Below the pieces are notes generated by a model. That model searched no databases and was not told where the DNA came from. It saw only the letters and a program-made list of their open reading frames with translations. A stretch of 64,000 nucleotides of DNA from Pictodentalium vernedei (lineage: Eukaryota; Mollusca; Scaphopoda; Dentaliida; Dentaliidae), in NCBI GenBank assembly GCA_031216915.1, contig JAUFNR010000051.1:154913-218912 (forward strand). The letters are read 5' to 3'. The position numbers were made by a program, and so were the translations under genes. This document shows, piece by piece, positions 54,520-64,000 of the stretch (position 1 is the stretch's first letter; every line of letters begins with the position of its first letter).

Positions 54520-54753
54520 CCCTTTACCCAACGTAACGGTCAAAACCGGCCAGCGCTATTCACAAAAATCGCCAATTAATTTTCATTATTTTTTCATTTT
54601 TTGTCTCAAAAACATAGGTTATGACCCCTCTTTGGAACGAGCTCGTTTCAAAGAGGGGTCATAACATATGTTTTTGAGACAAAAAATGAAAAAAATTAGT
54701 TATTCAAGAATTTTGTTTGCAAGTGTCGTCTGCTTTTCATGTTAGGTAAAGGG
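54520..54753. mobile_element. piggyBac-like TTAA MITE, subfamily A (best palindrome)
   Basis: CCCTTTACCCAACGTAACGG at the left, ggtaaaggg at the right; TTAA at 54516-54519 and a mutated TTGA at 54754-54757. The centre is a long near-perfect fold-back: tttttgtctcaaaaacatag ...tgacccctctttgga and its complement. Confidence 0.88.
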
Positions 54754-54759
54754 TTGAAT

Positions 54760-54839
54760 TTTCAAGATTTTTTTTTATCAAATCTATCCTTGGCTGCTTC
54801 AAAGCAGCCATGATTAGATTTGATAAGAATATTTTGAAA
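54760..54839. repeat. palindrome related to 25451-25500
   Basis: ttatcaaatctatccttggctgctt-type arms (54775-54799 and 54800-54826) with AT-rich extensions. It directly follows the MITE ending at 54753. Confidence 0.8.
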
Positions 54840-55520
54840 ATACTTAGTGGGCTAAAGAGTTAATTGCTTGTTTTATACAGAAAATGGAATGGCCAAGGTT
54901 GAGAATTTCTTTTGTCACCAACAACATAGCAAACACATGGTCAATGATATGCCAATGGTATGTGTGGTAAGTTAAGCTCTGCTCAGGCAAAGGAAACTTT
55001 TGGCATTGATTCAAACTTGAGCCATTCCATTCACAATATGACAATACTTTAACAATGTTGAAAAATACCCAAATTCTTGTGAACCGGCAATTTCTATCTA
55101 TCCATTGTACTCCTCAGTAATGATGCAAGACAATTAACATGGTTCCAGAGAATAAGAATCTAATATAAAGCATTTTATCGCTTTTACAATATGTCCAGGT
55201 TTTGTGTGCATCAATTATTATCTACACAACTTCCAGTCACAGATTGAGAATTTGGAGTTTAGGGGCACCACATTTTTAATCAGGCATCAAAATGCGAAGG
55301 ATCAATTGACATGCACAGCCACTACTTGCAGCTGAGCATGGAAGGAGATATCCCACTGTCATAAGTCCAGGGGCCTCCCCGGGAAAAGTTGAAGGTCAGG
55401 GTGACACTCCAATAACTTTTGTACATGACCGTTTTCCAGCCAAAATTTTCCTGCAATTTTGTACAGACTCATTCCAAGTTTCAAAAGAGAAAGCTAATTA
55501 TAAAACAAGAGGCCCCAAGG
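54840..55520. other. no gene recognised
   Basis: Unique-looking DNA. A 66-residue minus-strand frame (54844-55044) has no motif. Nothing else was identified. Confidence 0.4.
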
Positions 55521-55528
55521 AGCCTTAA

Positions 55529-55759
55529 CCCTTTACCCAATGCAGACGATATCAAAATTTATTATTTTAAATAGAATTTTTTCAAATTTTTCAAAAAATT
55601 TCAACAAAACCATATCATGTGACCCCTCGTTGGAACGAGCTCGATGAGCTCATTCCAACGAGGGGTCACATGATATGGTTTTGTTGAAATTTTTTGAAAA
55701 ATAATATTTTTTCAACTGCTGAATTTGCATATTACGCGGGCGATTCGTTGGGTAAAGGG
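55529..55759. mobile_element. piggyBac-like TTAA MITE, subfamily B
   Basis: CCCTTTACCCAATGCAGACG at the left and CGTTGGGTAAAGGG at the right, flanked by intact TTAA (55525-55528 and 55760-55763). The central fold-back caacaaaaccatatcatgtg acccctcgttgga is near-perfect. Better preserved than the copy at 36573. Confidence 0.9.
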
Positions 55760-55779
55760 TTAATCGCTCACTGGCCAAA

Positions 55780-57208
55780 GTAGTTCAAAGAAGTATTTGG
55801 GGTCACATTCAGTTAGACATGGTTCATCAACACTACAAAGGAATGAAGTCATGAGATACAAATTTTATGGAACTAGGGATATGGCTTGAACAAACTTGAA
55901 TCTCACATCCTAAGGATGCTGCATGCCAAATATCAAAACATTCTGACTGCTGAATCTGAAGAAGAAGATTTTTAAAGAAAAATTTCTCATATTGACCAAG
56001 TTATAATTCACCCAAATATGGACCCAGGGACTTGGCTTTAACAAACTTGAATCTTACACCCCCCCCCCCCCCCCCTTCCCCTGCCCCCTAAGGATGCTAC
56101 ACACCACATATCAAAACATTCCGACTGCTGGATCTGAAGAAGATGATTTTTAAAGAAAATTCCTCATTTTGAACTAAGTTACAGTTCGAGCTCCCACAGT
56201 GAGCCCAAATATGGACCTAGGGACATGGCTTGAACAAACTTGAATCTCACCCCCCTAAGGATGCAGTATACCAAATATCGAAACATTCTGACTGCTGGAT
56301 CTGAAGAAGATTTTTAAAGAAAATTCCTCATTTTGAACTAAGTTATAATTCGGGCTACCACAGTGAGCCCAATATGAACCCAGGGACTTGGCTTGAACAA
56401 ACTTGAATCTCACCCCCCTAAGCATGGTGCATACCCAATATCAAAAGATTCTGCCTGCTGGATCTGGAGAAGATGATTTTTTTAAGAAATTTGCCTGAAA
56501 TGCACTAAGTTCGAATTCGAGCTTCTATAGTGAGCCCAAATATGAATCCAGGGGGCCGATTTGAACAAACTTGAATCAGATCTACGCCACAATGTTGCAT
56601 ACCAAATATCAAAAGATTCTGCCTGCTGGATCTGGAGAAGATTTTTTAAGAAATTTGCCTGAAATGCACTAAGTTTGAATTCGGGCTTCTCTACTGAGCC
56701 CAAATGTGAATCCAGGGGGCCGATTTGAACAAACTTGAATCAGATCCACCCCACAATGTTGCATACCAAATATCTAAAGATTCTGCCAGCTGGATCTGGA
56801 GAAGAAGATTTTTTAAGACATTTGCCTGAAATGCACTAAGTTCGAATTTGGGCTTCTATAGTGAGCCCAAATATGAATCCAGGGGGCCGATTTGAACAAA
56901 CTTGAATCAGATCTACCCCATAATGCTGTATACCAAATATCAAATGAGTCTGCCCACTTGTGCGGGGAGAAGATTTTTTAGTAATTTCTCTAATATACAA
57001 AGGGTGCTATCGGAGTTATGCCCCCTATGGAACCCCAAGTGGGCATGTCCATTTGATTTGAACAAAACTTGAATTGACATATGGTAATGAACATCCATAC
57101 CAAGTTTCGAGCAAATTGACCTAGCAGTTTCAGAGGAGAAGTCGTTTGAAAAATATTAACGACTCAGGACGGCAAGTGATAAGTTTAGCTCCCTTCGGTG
57201 AGCTAAAA
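55780..57208. mobile_element. pearl/Helentron-like element, about 150-160-bp core units
   Basis: About seven units (55860-56990) with ccaaatatcaaaacattctg, actgctggatctgaagaaga, gagcccaaatatg and gatttgaacaaacttgaatc. A poly(C) run (56059-56075) is inside one unit. Ends with gactcaggacggcaagtgat, then a hairpin (tttagctcccttcggtgagc) and taaaaag. Third copy of the core family at 30980 and 49600. Confidence 0.7.
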
Positions 57209-57516
57209 AGACCCAAGGGAGACCCACACAGGAGCAGGCCTTTTTCAAATTCATTTATTTTGGGCACATTAATGCTAGAAACAGCTTCCTCTGGAGGTGT
57301 AAAATCAAGTTTGTTTAAAATGTTTTATTGCCTTGCCTTTCTTTGTTTTCTATCGTCATATTATGATGGAAATATTTTCAAATGTGGAAGAGGTACAGAG
57401 AATTTATATTTTTCTTGACGTCTCCACACCTCCACTAATTTGGCCACACCTGTAAAATATGTTAGATTGGGGTAATCTGAAGGCCTGCACAGGAGCCATA
57501 GCTGTGTGAACTACAG

Positions 57517-57595
57517 TATTATCTGAGATAACACAAGAGACATCCACTACCTCCGGTCGCCGGTAGTGGATGTCAGTGTGTTATCGCGGATAATA
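57517..57595. repeat. palindrome, about 34-bp arms
   Basis: tattatctgagataacacaa gagacatccactacc pairs with ggtagtggatgtcagtgtgttatc gcggataata; centre tccggtcgcc. Confidence 0.85.
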
Positions 57596-57887
57596 TCATA
57601 TTCACTGGTCTCTGCACTCATGACTCCAACAGAAAGAAATATACAAAAAATACTGTATTACCTATTCTGGAACGATCACAGTTTCTCTGAAATTAAAAAT
57701 TAAAAATAATGTAAACACATTAACCTTTTAACTAATGTCATGGTATAACCAACCAGTGTTATTCACAAAAAACACCTTTCAAATTTTAAAACTTTTCCCC
57801 CCAATTCCTGTCTCCTGCTCATTCCATTTATGGGTAATAAGCTATGTGTTTGGGGAAAAAATTAAACTATTTTGTAAATTACGAAAC

Positions 57888-58240
57888 TTATAAATTCAAA
57901 GTAATTTGTATTTTTTTTATATACTTACCAATGGCCCAGACTAGCTGGTGGTGCTAACTCAAAGTTATCAAGGGCCAAACACAAATTTTGAACCCCTCCA
58001 ATCCCCCAAATTTGCTTGCAAAACCGAAAATTAAAAGTCCTATCTGGCCCTCCACACATTTACTCTCCGCGCATGGCAGACATCAGGAAGTGACCGGAAT
58101 TGGTGCCAACATCATTCTTTGTAGAAGAGAGTACTACATAATAATTCAGCAAGGAGGTATGAGTGCCCACTCATGGGAGGGCCATCTCCATTTGGGTCAT
58201 TGGTAAGTATAAAAATATACAAATTACTTTGAATTTATAA
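57888..58240. mobile_element. inverted-repeat element, about 47-bp ends
   Basis: The left arm 57888-57940 (ttataaattcaaagtaattt gtat...cttaccaatgg) and the right arm 58193-58240 (cattggtaagtata...aaat tactttgaatttataa) are inverted copies. A direct repeat, ccaatggcccagactagctg, occurs once inside the left arm junction (57928-57947) and once just beyond the right arm (about 58257-58276). The 250-bp interior has a short frame but no recognised product. Each arm's inner end contains GGTAAGTATA, which resembles a splice donor. Confidence 0.65.
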
Positions 58241-58365
58241 TATTTTTACACTATAACCCAATGGCCCAGACTAGCTGAATAGTAAAAACGAGGAGGGCCA
58301 AAGACTTCAGAATTAGTAGATCAACATAGTTCCAATCCTGTAATCCAAGGTGAAAGGAAATTAAA

Positions 58366-58705
58366 TATTTATTTATTTATTTATTGGTGTTTAAGGTCAC
58401 ATACTTATGCACAATGGCTAATCATGACCGTGACAGTTTTACGGGTGGAGGAAGCCGGAGTACCCGGAGAGAACCACCAAGCAACGACGAGCAGCTGTCA
58501 GCTCTTCAACATCGTAACTCTGAACTCTGCACCGCAGCACAGGCAGGGTTAGATTGGTTGAAGACATGCGCACCATCGATGTGCAGTACGCCTCAGTACA
58601 CAGCGTCATCGTGCCCCCATGTAGGCAATCGGGGTGAAGTGTCTTGCCCAAGGACACAACGCAGTTGCCGCAGGTGGGATTCGAACCGAGGACCTCTCGA
58701 AAGGA
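58366..58705 (-). repeat. tRNA-derived SINE, 5'-truncated, minus strand
   Basis: Read on the minus strand: a B-box-like ggttcgaatccc near 58682, ttgtgtccttgggcaagaca, a central ctccgggtactccggcttcc conserved block (58460-58485), catgattagccattgtgcat, and a terminal caccaataaataaataaa tail. The A box is missing, so the copy is 5'-truncated. The tail is shared with shorter fragments at 5545, 15440, 37579, 37757 and 53927. Confidence 0.8.
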
Positions 58706-59600
58706 AATTAAAATTATTAGGAATTACATGTATGTCTCTCTATACAAGACATATTATAAAAAAAGGAGCCCAGTTCAAGTAATTCCATATACTTAGCATG
58801 AAGACTTTGCTAATTTGGATGTAACGAGTTCCCAATTTTTAAGGACTAAGCCCCCAAAATTAAGATGGCATATTTGAGAATGAGAGAATATCCCCCACAA
58901 ATATATGCCATATACAATAAAACCCAAGCTGTATGCAGGATATAATTACAGACAAAACAGCTTCACTCATAGTTACATACTTTTCAAACCGGAGGAGAGG
59001 TAAACACCCTCCCCCCTCCCCCCCCCAACCTTTCTTTTGAAGGAATCTTCAAAAAGAAAAAAGAGAGCGCTCTGGAATTAGTAAACGCAGTACCAAAAAA
59101 ACCCCAATATAAATATTCGTCGAACAGGACCTCAGGTATTAATTATTAATAAATGGTGCTTAACGCCATTTCAGAAGCTAAGGCTATAGCGACAATCTCT
59201 AATTAATATCACCTGCTTATAACATATACCGGAGTCGGCATACGCAAATAGGTTGAAAACCGATGATATAATATATAACATACATATGTCCAATTGAACC
59301 ACAAAGTTCTCTGGAGAGTACACACTTCCGAGGTAACCCACAGGTGACCCCATTCAGATGTACAATAAATTCCAGTAACAACACTCCCCGATGTATACTA
59401 TCCGATATCTATGACACTATAAACATGCGAATAAACGAGAGTGTAAAACAAGGTGTATTCGATTGGGTACCGACATTAATAGAAACCTGGATCTAGAAAT
59501 GGAAGTAGGTATGATTAACAGGCTCGACACGGACCGCCCCCAAAATAATTAATAATTTCTAAGGTCCATAACATACAATAATCAGGCCTTCACATTTTGC
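58706..59600. other. no gene recognised; C-rich patch and SINE-tail-like fragment
   Basis: A C-rich run at about 59008-59028; an aataaatggtgcttaacgcc fragment at about 59148-59168, also seen in diverged form at 38185. Otherwise AT-rich DNA without a defended feature. Confidence 0.45.
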
Positions 59601-60659
59601 ATGAACGATCATTTCGTTCCCCCTTTGTTCTTGCAAAAAAGAAAGCCAGGGAATGATGTATTGTTCACGATACACCTCATCCCCGCGAATGAACAACTCG
59701 TCAGATTTTAAGGCAGCACACACTCAGAGAAAGACACACTATACTGTGATCCGCACTATCATTGACGTTAACCCGTGCTACTTTCAGTTTCATTCACGAT
59801 TTCGAGAAAAATGTCCGACATATGCAAAAATCATGTCCAGGTATCCACATTTAAAGGGTGGGATTTCTCAGATGATTATGAAATTGAAGAAATCGTTGAG
59901 GCTATGTCATCAAAGTAAGATGCAAAATATGCTCTGAGAATTTATCTAAACTGCGCTCAGAGGCAAGACAGAGAAATTTTACAGACAAATCATCGACAGT
60001 ATATCAACACATGCAGACAGGATTTCTTACTTACACAAAACAAACTTTCTCCGCCACATCCAATAAGGGGATTGCATGACTGGGCAAAACGTACATTTTA
60101 CCCCACCCATGATAAACCCATATCAAAATATCCTACTACTGATGCCAACGGTCAGGCTGAGTGAAACTGGTACCTGTGTTAATGCTGATAATGGAGCCAC
60201 TGGTGGAACTGGCATAAAAAGACCCGCCCCAGCCTGCTCATCTATTTCTGACATTCTCGTCTCCAATGCCAAGGAATGATATAAAGTGATGTTCAGAACT
60301 GCTTTGTATATGTTACAGTAAATATGTAAAATCAGTAAATATGTATAATTCCTGAAAATTTCAGTAAATATGTATAATTCCTGAAAATTTCAGTAAATAT
60401 GCATAATTGCTAAACTGATCAGGAATTATACATATTTACTGAAAGTTTTAGGAATTATACATATTTACTGAAATATCAACTGATTTTTTATACTTGTTTA
60501 CTGAAAGTGTGATTTGGGTGTATGACAAGCCAGATCATGTTTTTAATCATTTTATTGATATAATAACAGAAACAAAATATGATATGATGATGAAAATAAA
60601 ATCAAACAAATAAGAAGCATACATGTACCATAAGAACACATCAGCAAATTCGATCTTGG

Positions 60660-61200
60660 ACCCTCTTGCTCTTTTTTTACCATTCTCTCTGCTTGTTTAA
60701 GTTGGGATACAGCTGCTCTCTTCCTGTTCTCTAGAATGGATTCAGTGCATTCTTCAATTTCTTCAGTTCGGTCTTCAATTTCTTCATCTTGTGGTGGTGT
60801 GTCAGTTGAATTTTATGGCATTGGTTGCTGTTGTAACACCTGGAGAAGGTCGTCTTCTGTCTGCAGCTTGGAGATGACCTCTTGTGGAAGGCTGGATGTT
60901 GTGAGGCCCACTTTGCCATCAGAACCAAGCAATGCTGCAAATGGAGTTCTCTCTATGCCGTTGTGGAAACTGGAGTTCTTTTGGAATTGCACAAATTTTA
61001 ATCCAATGGTCCAGTCGGTGGTGTTATTGTCTGCCAACTTCGACCGCTTTATGGAACCCTGGCTCTGTGGGTGTCGAGGTTTCCCATGTACAATCACAAG
61101 ATCTGGCCATAAATCCTTCAAGTCCTGGTCGATGGTCGAAGAATAATGAAATTGGTCAGATGATCCTGGTAGTTCATAATCCATTTATATTGTCCTTGGC
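60660..61200 (-). pseudogene. integrase core fragment, left arm
   Basis: Minus strand: QGQYKWIMNYQDHL, a deletion/frameshift, then LWPDLVIVHGKPRHPQSQGS, TIGLKFVQFQKNSSFHNGI, TPFAALLG and VGLTTSSLPQEVISKLQTED. This matches the rve integrase core of KRBA2/Ginger-type proteins. The catalytic Glu expected in the QSQGS-x-E-R motif is Lys here. A nonsense codon after QQQPMP (about 60813) cuts the acidic C-terminal tail. Confidence 0.75.
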
Positions 61201-61224
61201 TCATAGACTGCATGTCTGTCAAGT

Positions 61225-61530
61225 CTGTCTGGGCACGCGATATAAAGTCCTTGGAAAGAATCGGTTTAACAACAACACCTTTAATCTTACACAGGTGGTG
61301 TCAGAACCAACGTTTTTCACAGAGACATCAGCGACATTGTTGGATCTGATTGCAGTCAGCGGACTCTATCAATGTGCTGTCAAATGAAGTAGCAGATCCA
61401 TTCCTATCAGATTTAACCAGGTACCACTGCCCCGTCTGTATCAAGGTTCACTTTACGAAAATTACCGCAAAGAGTTTTAAACGCTCCAAAAGAAACGAGG
61501 TCGTTTCAGCCCTAAGAAAAACAAAACAAA
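61225..61530 (+). pseudogene. CR1/Jockey-like LINE endonuclease fragment
   Basis: Plus strand: NTFNLTQVVSEPTFFTETSA then TLLDLIAVS, a one-base frameshift near 61350, and SINVLSNEVADPFLSDLTRY HCPV followed by SFKRSKRN. This is the C-terminal part of an apurinic-type endonuclease of a non-LTR retrotransposon (the usual DHCPV motif is YHCPV here). It fills the gap between the arms of the fold-back element. Confidence 0.72.
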
Positions 61531-61539
61531 AACCAATTG

Positions 61540-62001
61540 GATTGGACCATTGGATTAAAGTTTGTGCAATTCCAAAAGAACTCCAGTTTCCACAGCGGCA
61601 TAAAGAGAACTCCATTTGCAGCATTGCTTGGTTCTGATGGCAAAGTGGGCCTCACAACATCCAGCCTTCCACAAGAGGTCATCTCCAAGCTGCAGACAGA
61701 AGACGACCTTCTTCAGGTGTTACAACAGCAACCAATGCCAGAAAATTCAACTGACACACCACCACAAGATGAAGAAATTGAAGACCGCACTGAAGACATT
61801 GAAGAATGCACTGAATCCATTCTAGAGAACAGGAAGAGAGCAGCTGAATCCCAACTTAAACAAGCAGAGAGAATGGTAAAAAGAGCAAGATCGTCCAAGA
61901 TCGAATTTTATGATGTGTTCTCGTGGTATGCTTCTTGTTTGTTTAATTTTATTTTCATCATCTTATCATATCTTGTTTCTGTTATTATGTCAATAAAATG
62001 A
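61540..62001 (+). pseudogene. integrase C-terminal fragment, right arm
   Basis: Plus strand: GLKFVQFQKNSSFHSGI, TPFAALLGSDGKVGLTTSS, LPQEVISKLQTEDDLLQVL, then an acidic, coiled-coil-like tail (DEEIEDRTEDIEECTESIL, ENRKRAAESQLKQAERMVKR). The frame is open to 62001, unlike the left arm. It lacks the catalytic core, so it cannot act alone. Confidence 0.75.
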
Positions 62002-63729
62002 TTAAAAACATAATCTGGCTTGTCATATACCCAAACCACACTTTCAATAAACAAGTATAAAAAATCAGTTGATATTTCAGTAAATATGTATAATTCCTAA
62101 AAATTTCAGTAAATATGTATAATTCCTGATCAGTTTAGTAATTATACATATTTACTGACATTTTCAGGAATTATACATATTTACTGATTTTACATATTTA
62201 CTGTAACATATATAGCCAAAAATGAACATCCCCTCTCAGAGTTTGGGCGACTAATAAAACTTCAGGGTGATAATGGACTGAAGGTTGTTTCTGGAAAAAG
62301 TTCTTCTAGAGCTGTAAATGAATTCATTCACAGCCTAGCGGATGCAATGCACCATAATTTAGAGAAGATGCTGAAAAATGCTAATTTCTTTAGTGGCATG
62401 ATGGATGGATCACAATCGCGTAAAACTGGCTCCAAAAAAGAACTTGTTTATGCAAAGCTGGTTGATTATGGGCAACCTACAGAAATTCTGTTGAGCTGTC
62501 AGGACATGCGTGACTTTGGGGGTGAGGGTGCTGAGGATGGTCGAAGGGCATATGACGATGCTTTCAAGAAATACATCCACGATGAACAACGTTACAGGGA
62601 TTTGATTATTTTAGTTTGTTGTAACGGGGCCAGTGTAAACTTTGGTAAATTTTCTGGAGAAGTCACCATTCAGAAGAATGACAGTCCTTGGCTGCTGACT
62701 GTACATTGTGCGAACCACCGACTGGAGTTAGCACTAAGAGATGCATTTGTGGCCGATGGTGCTTTCAAAGAGGTGGACGAGTTTGTAACACAGATGTATT
62801 ACATGTTCAAGAATAGTGGCAAAGCCAAGCAGATTCTCCATGCCATAGCAGTGTTGCTCAATGTAACTTGTGTTACATTCCCCCAATGTTTTGGGACAAG
62901 ATTCCAGAATCACAAATACAGGGCCATCAAAGCGCTTATGACAAATTAATTGCCACTGACAACCTACGTGGAGAACATTATTGTGTCCGGGGACTGTAGG
63001 GGAGATACTACAGCCAAACGGAAGGAATTTATCAACAAACTACAGTCTTACAAATTCCTTGCTTCTCTTAATCTATACAGGCTTGTTTTGAGGGAAATGG
63101 CTCATGTATCCTATCAGTTGCAAAACCCTAATATCCTTATCACAGAGGTCATTGAAGCGCTAGAAAATGCAAACGAGAATCTTCAAAATTTATGTGAGAA
63201 GGAAAGTGATGATTTACCCTTTGATGTGAAAGAAAGACGGCAACATGTTTGTAACTGCAACCGCTACTAATCTTCCTGCCAGTCTTCACTTCAAAGAGAA
63301 ACATCGGCTGCCAGCACAGCAGCAGAAAAAGCTGGGAAAGTGCACGAATCATGTCACTCAAGAGTATAAGCTCAGGAATGTCCATCAGGGCAAACAGTGT
63401 GTTCAGAGAATAAAACATACTTTGCTTCCCTAAATATGTGAGTGCATTCGGGAAAGAATGTATGGTTTCACAGAACAGCTACAGGCTTCAAAGTCCTCAG
63501 AAAAAACTGAAGCTGGTTATGGCGATGACAGTGTTGAAGTTTCTGCAGCAGCATGCAATGATTATAGCAGCGAGAAAACAACAGATAAGGCCACAAGCGA
63601 GAGCAATGATGACGACATTTAGTTTGACAATGTTTATTCTTTAATGAGAATTTGTGATCCTTCAACCTGGAATTATGGGAATGACGATGACTGTGTAAAG
63701 GAAATAAAATCCCTTGCAGGATACTTTAA

Positions 63730-63972
63730 CCCTTTACCTAACATGAAAAGCAGACGACACTTGCAAAAAAAATTCTTGAATAACTATTTTTTTTCATTTT
63801 TTGTTTCAAAAACATAGGTTATGACCCCTCATTGGAACGAGCTCGACGAGCTCGTTCCAATGAGGGATCATAACCTATGTTTTTGAGACAAAAAATGAAA
63901 AAATAATTAAAATTAATAGGCGATTTTTTAGAATAGCGCTGGCCGGTTTTGGCCGTTACGTTGGGTAAAGGG
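63730..63972. mobile_element. piggyBac-like TTAA MITE, subfamily A
   Basis: CCCTTTACCTAACATG at the left and CGTTACGTTGGGTAAAGGG at the right, flanked by TTAA (63726-63729 and 63973-63976). The central fold-back meets at gagctcgacgagctc. It interrupts the hAT pseudogene; taking it out with one TTAA gives AGYFKEPLSFHN in frame. Opposite orientation to the copies at 37055 and 54520. Confidence 0.92.
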
Positions 63973-64000
63973 TTAAAGAGCCCCTAAGTTTTCATAATTT

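Larger units (their letters stand above)
60311..62208. mobile_element. fold-back element made from a KRBA2/Ginger-type transposon end
   Basis: Arms of about 670-705 bp (60311-61015 and 61540-62208) are inverted copies. The termini are TGTTACAGTAAATATG, and TATA flanks both sides (60307-60310 and 62209-62212). Subterminal DNA has many copies of agtaaatatgtataatt in both orientations. Each arm contains the C-terminal end of an integrase gene; the left arm extends further into its catalytic core. The 520-bp centre holds a LINE endonuclease fragment. Removing the element and one TATA restores the hAT reading frame. It is non-autonomous. TGT...ACA ends and a 4-bp duplication fit Ginger/GIN-type elements, which use an integrase-like enzyme; the family label is inference. 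Confidence 0.82.
59790..64000 (+). pseudogene. ZNF862-like hAT transposase pseudogene, interrupted twice, runs off the window
   Basis: Frame segments resemble the DUF4371/ZNF862-type hAT transposases. N-terminal part (about 59811-60306): STFKGWDFSDDYEIEEIVE, a one-base frameshift, VRCKICSENLSKLR (C..C zinc motif), then FRTALYIAKNEHPLSEFGRL read across the insertion at 60311-62208. Core (62213-62949): FFSGMMDGS with the first catalytic Asp (62404-62406), CCNGASVNFGK where the usual second Asp is Asn (62623-62625), and HCANHRLELA. In-frame stop at 62947, then YVENIIVSGDCRG onward and another frameshift near 63265. The frame ends in KEIKSLAGYF, split by a MITE, and continues with KEPLSFHN. The C-terminal dimerisation domain would lie beyond the window. 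Confidence 0.78.

Overview
The window is eukaryotic and looks like intergenic or intronic DNA from a marine invertebrate, most probably a mollusc. The reasons are AT-rich spacer DNA, no dense prokaryote-style gene layout, many elements of the mollusc 'pearl'/Helentron-like type (core tandem repeats, an ACGG/ACTG-rich tail, a terminal hairpin and a TAAAA end), a tRNA-derived SINE with a (TAAA)n tail, and several DNA transposon superfamilies. I found no complete conventional host gene. Almost everything that can be read is mobile DNA. The phylum is an inference. Coordinates were read by eye and should be good to a few bases at the marked junctions and looser elsewhere.

Left third (1-18968). A decayed Tc1-type transposase (about 415-1140) is followed by two related DNA transposons, each with a 3-bp target duplication and imperfect terminal inverted repeats of roughly 150-165 bp. 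Element 1 (1377-5283) carries a reading frame lacking the N-terminal half and broken by one in-frame TAG. Element 2 (6291-12848) carries an unbroken 1552-codon gene on the minus strand. Both proteins end in an XPG/FEN-like nuclease domain followed by a Tesmin/TSO1-type CXC zinc domain. With the 3-bp duplications this points to the Academ superfamily. Element 2 lies inside an older non-autonomous element (5957-13056), which itself lies inside a tandem repeat, so the original empty site can still be read. A minisatellite (13350-13900) and a roughly 145-bp satellite (14100-17410), split by a hAT-like element with an 8-bp duplication, follow.

Middle (18969-46000). A minus-strand non-autonomous LTR retrotransposon has two 497-bp LTRs in which I saw no difference. 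Next come tandem-repeat pearl-like elements and a 5.2-kb inverted repeat (25603-30787), whose arms are arrays of a roughly 145-bp unit and whose interior holds a third, broken relative of the XPG/CXC transposon gene. Many TTAA-flanked MITEs, fold-back palindromes and further pearl-like elements follow. One small stretch (41614-41990) looks like a promoter with CRE and CCAAT sites beside a short reading frame.

Right third (46000-64000). More pearl-like elements share terminal motifs but have different core repeats. The final 4 kb is a layered nest. A ZNF862-like hAT transposase pseudogene is interrupted by a 1.9-kb fold-back element built from the 3' end of a KRBA2/Ginger-type integrase gene, with a LINE endonuclease fragment at its centre. 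It is interrupted again by a TTAA MITE. At both insertions, removing the insert and one target copy restores the hAT reading frame.

The genes do not form a host pathway. The main interest is the transposon family with XPG nuclease and CXC domains, present as three copies in three states (intact, nearly intact, fragment), and the unusually clear nesting record.
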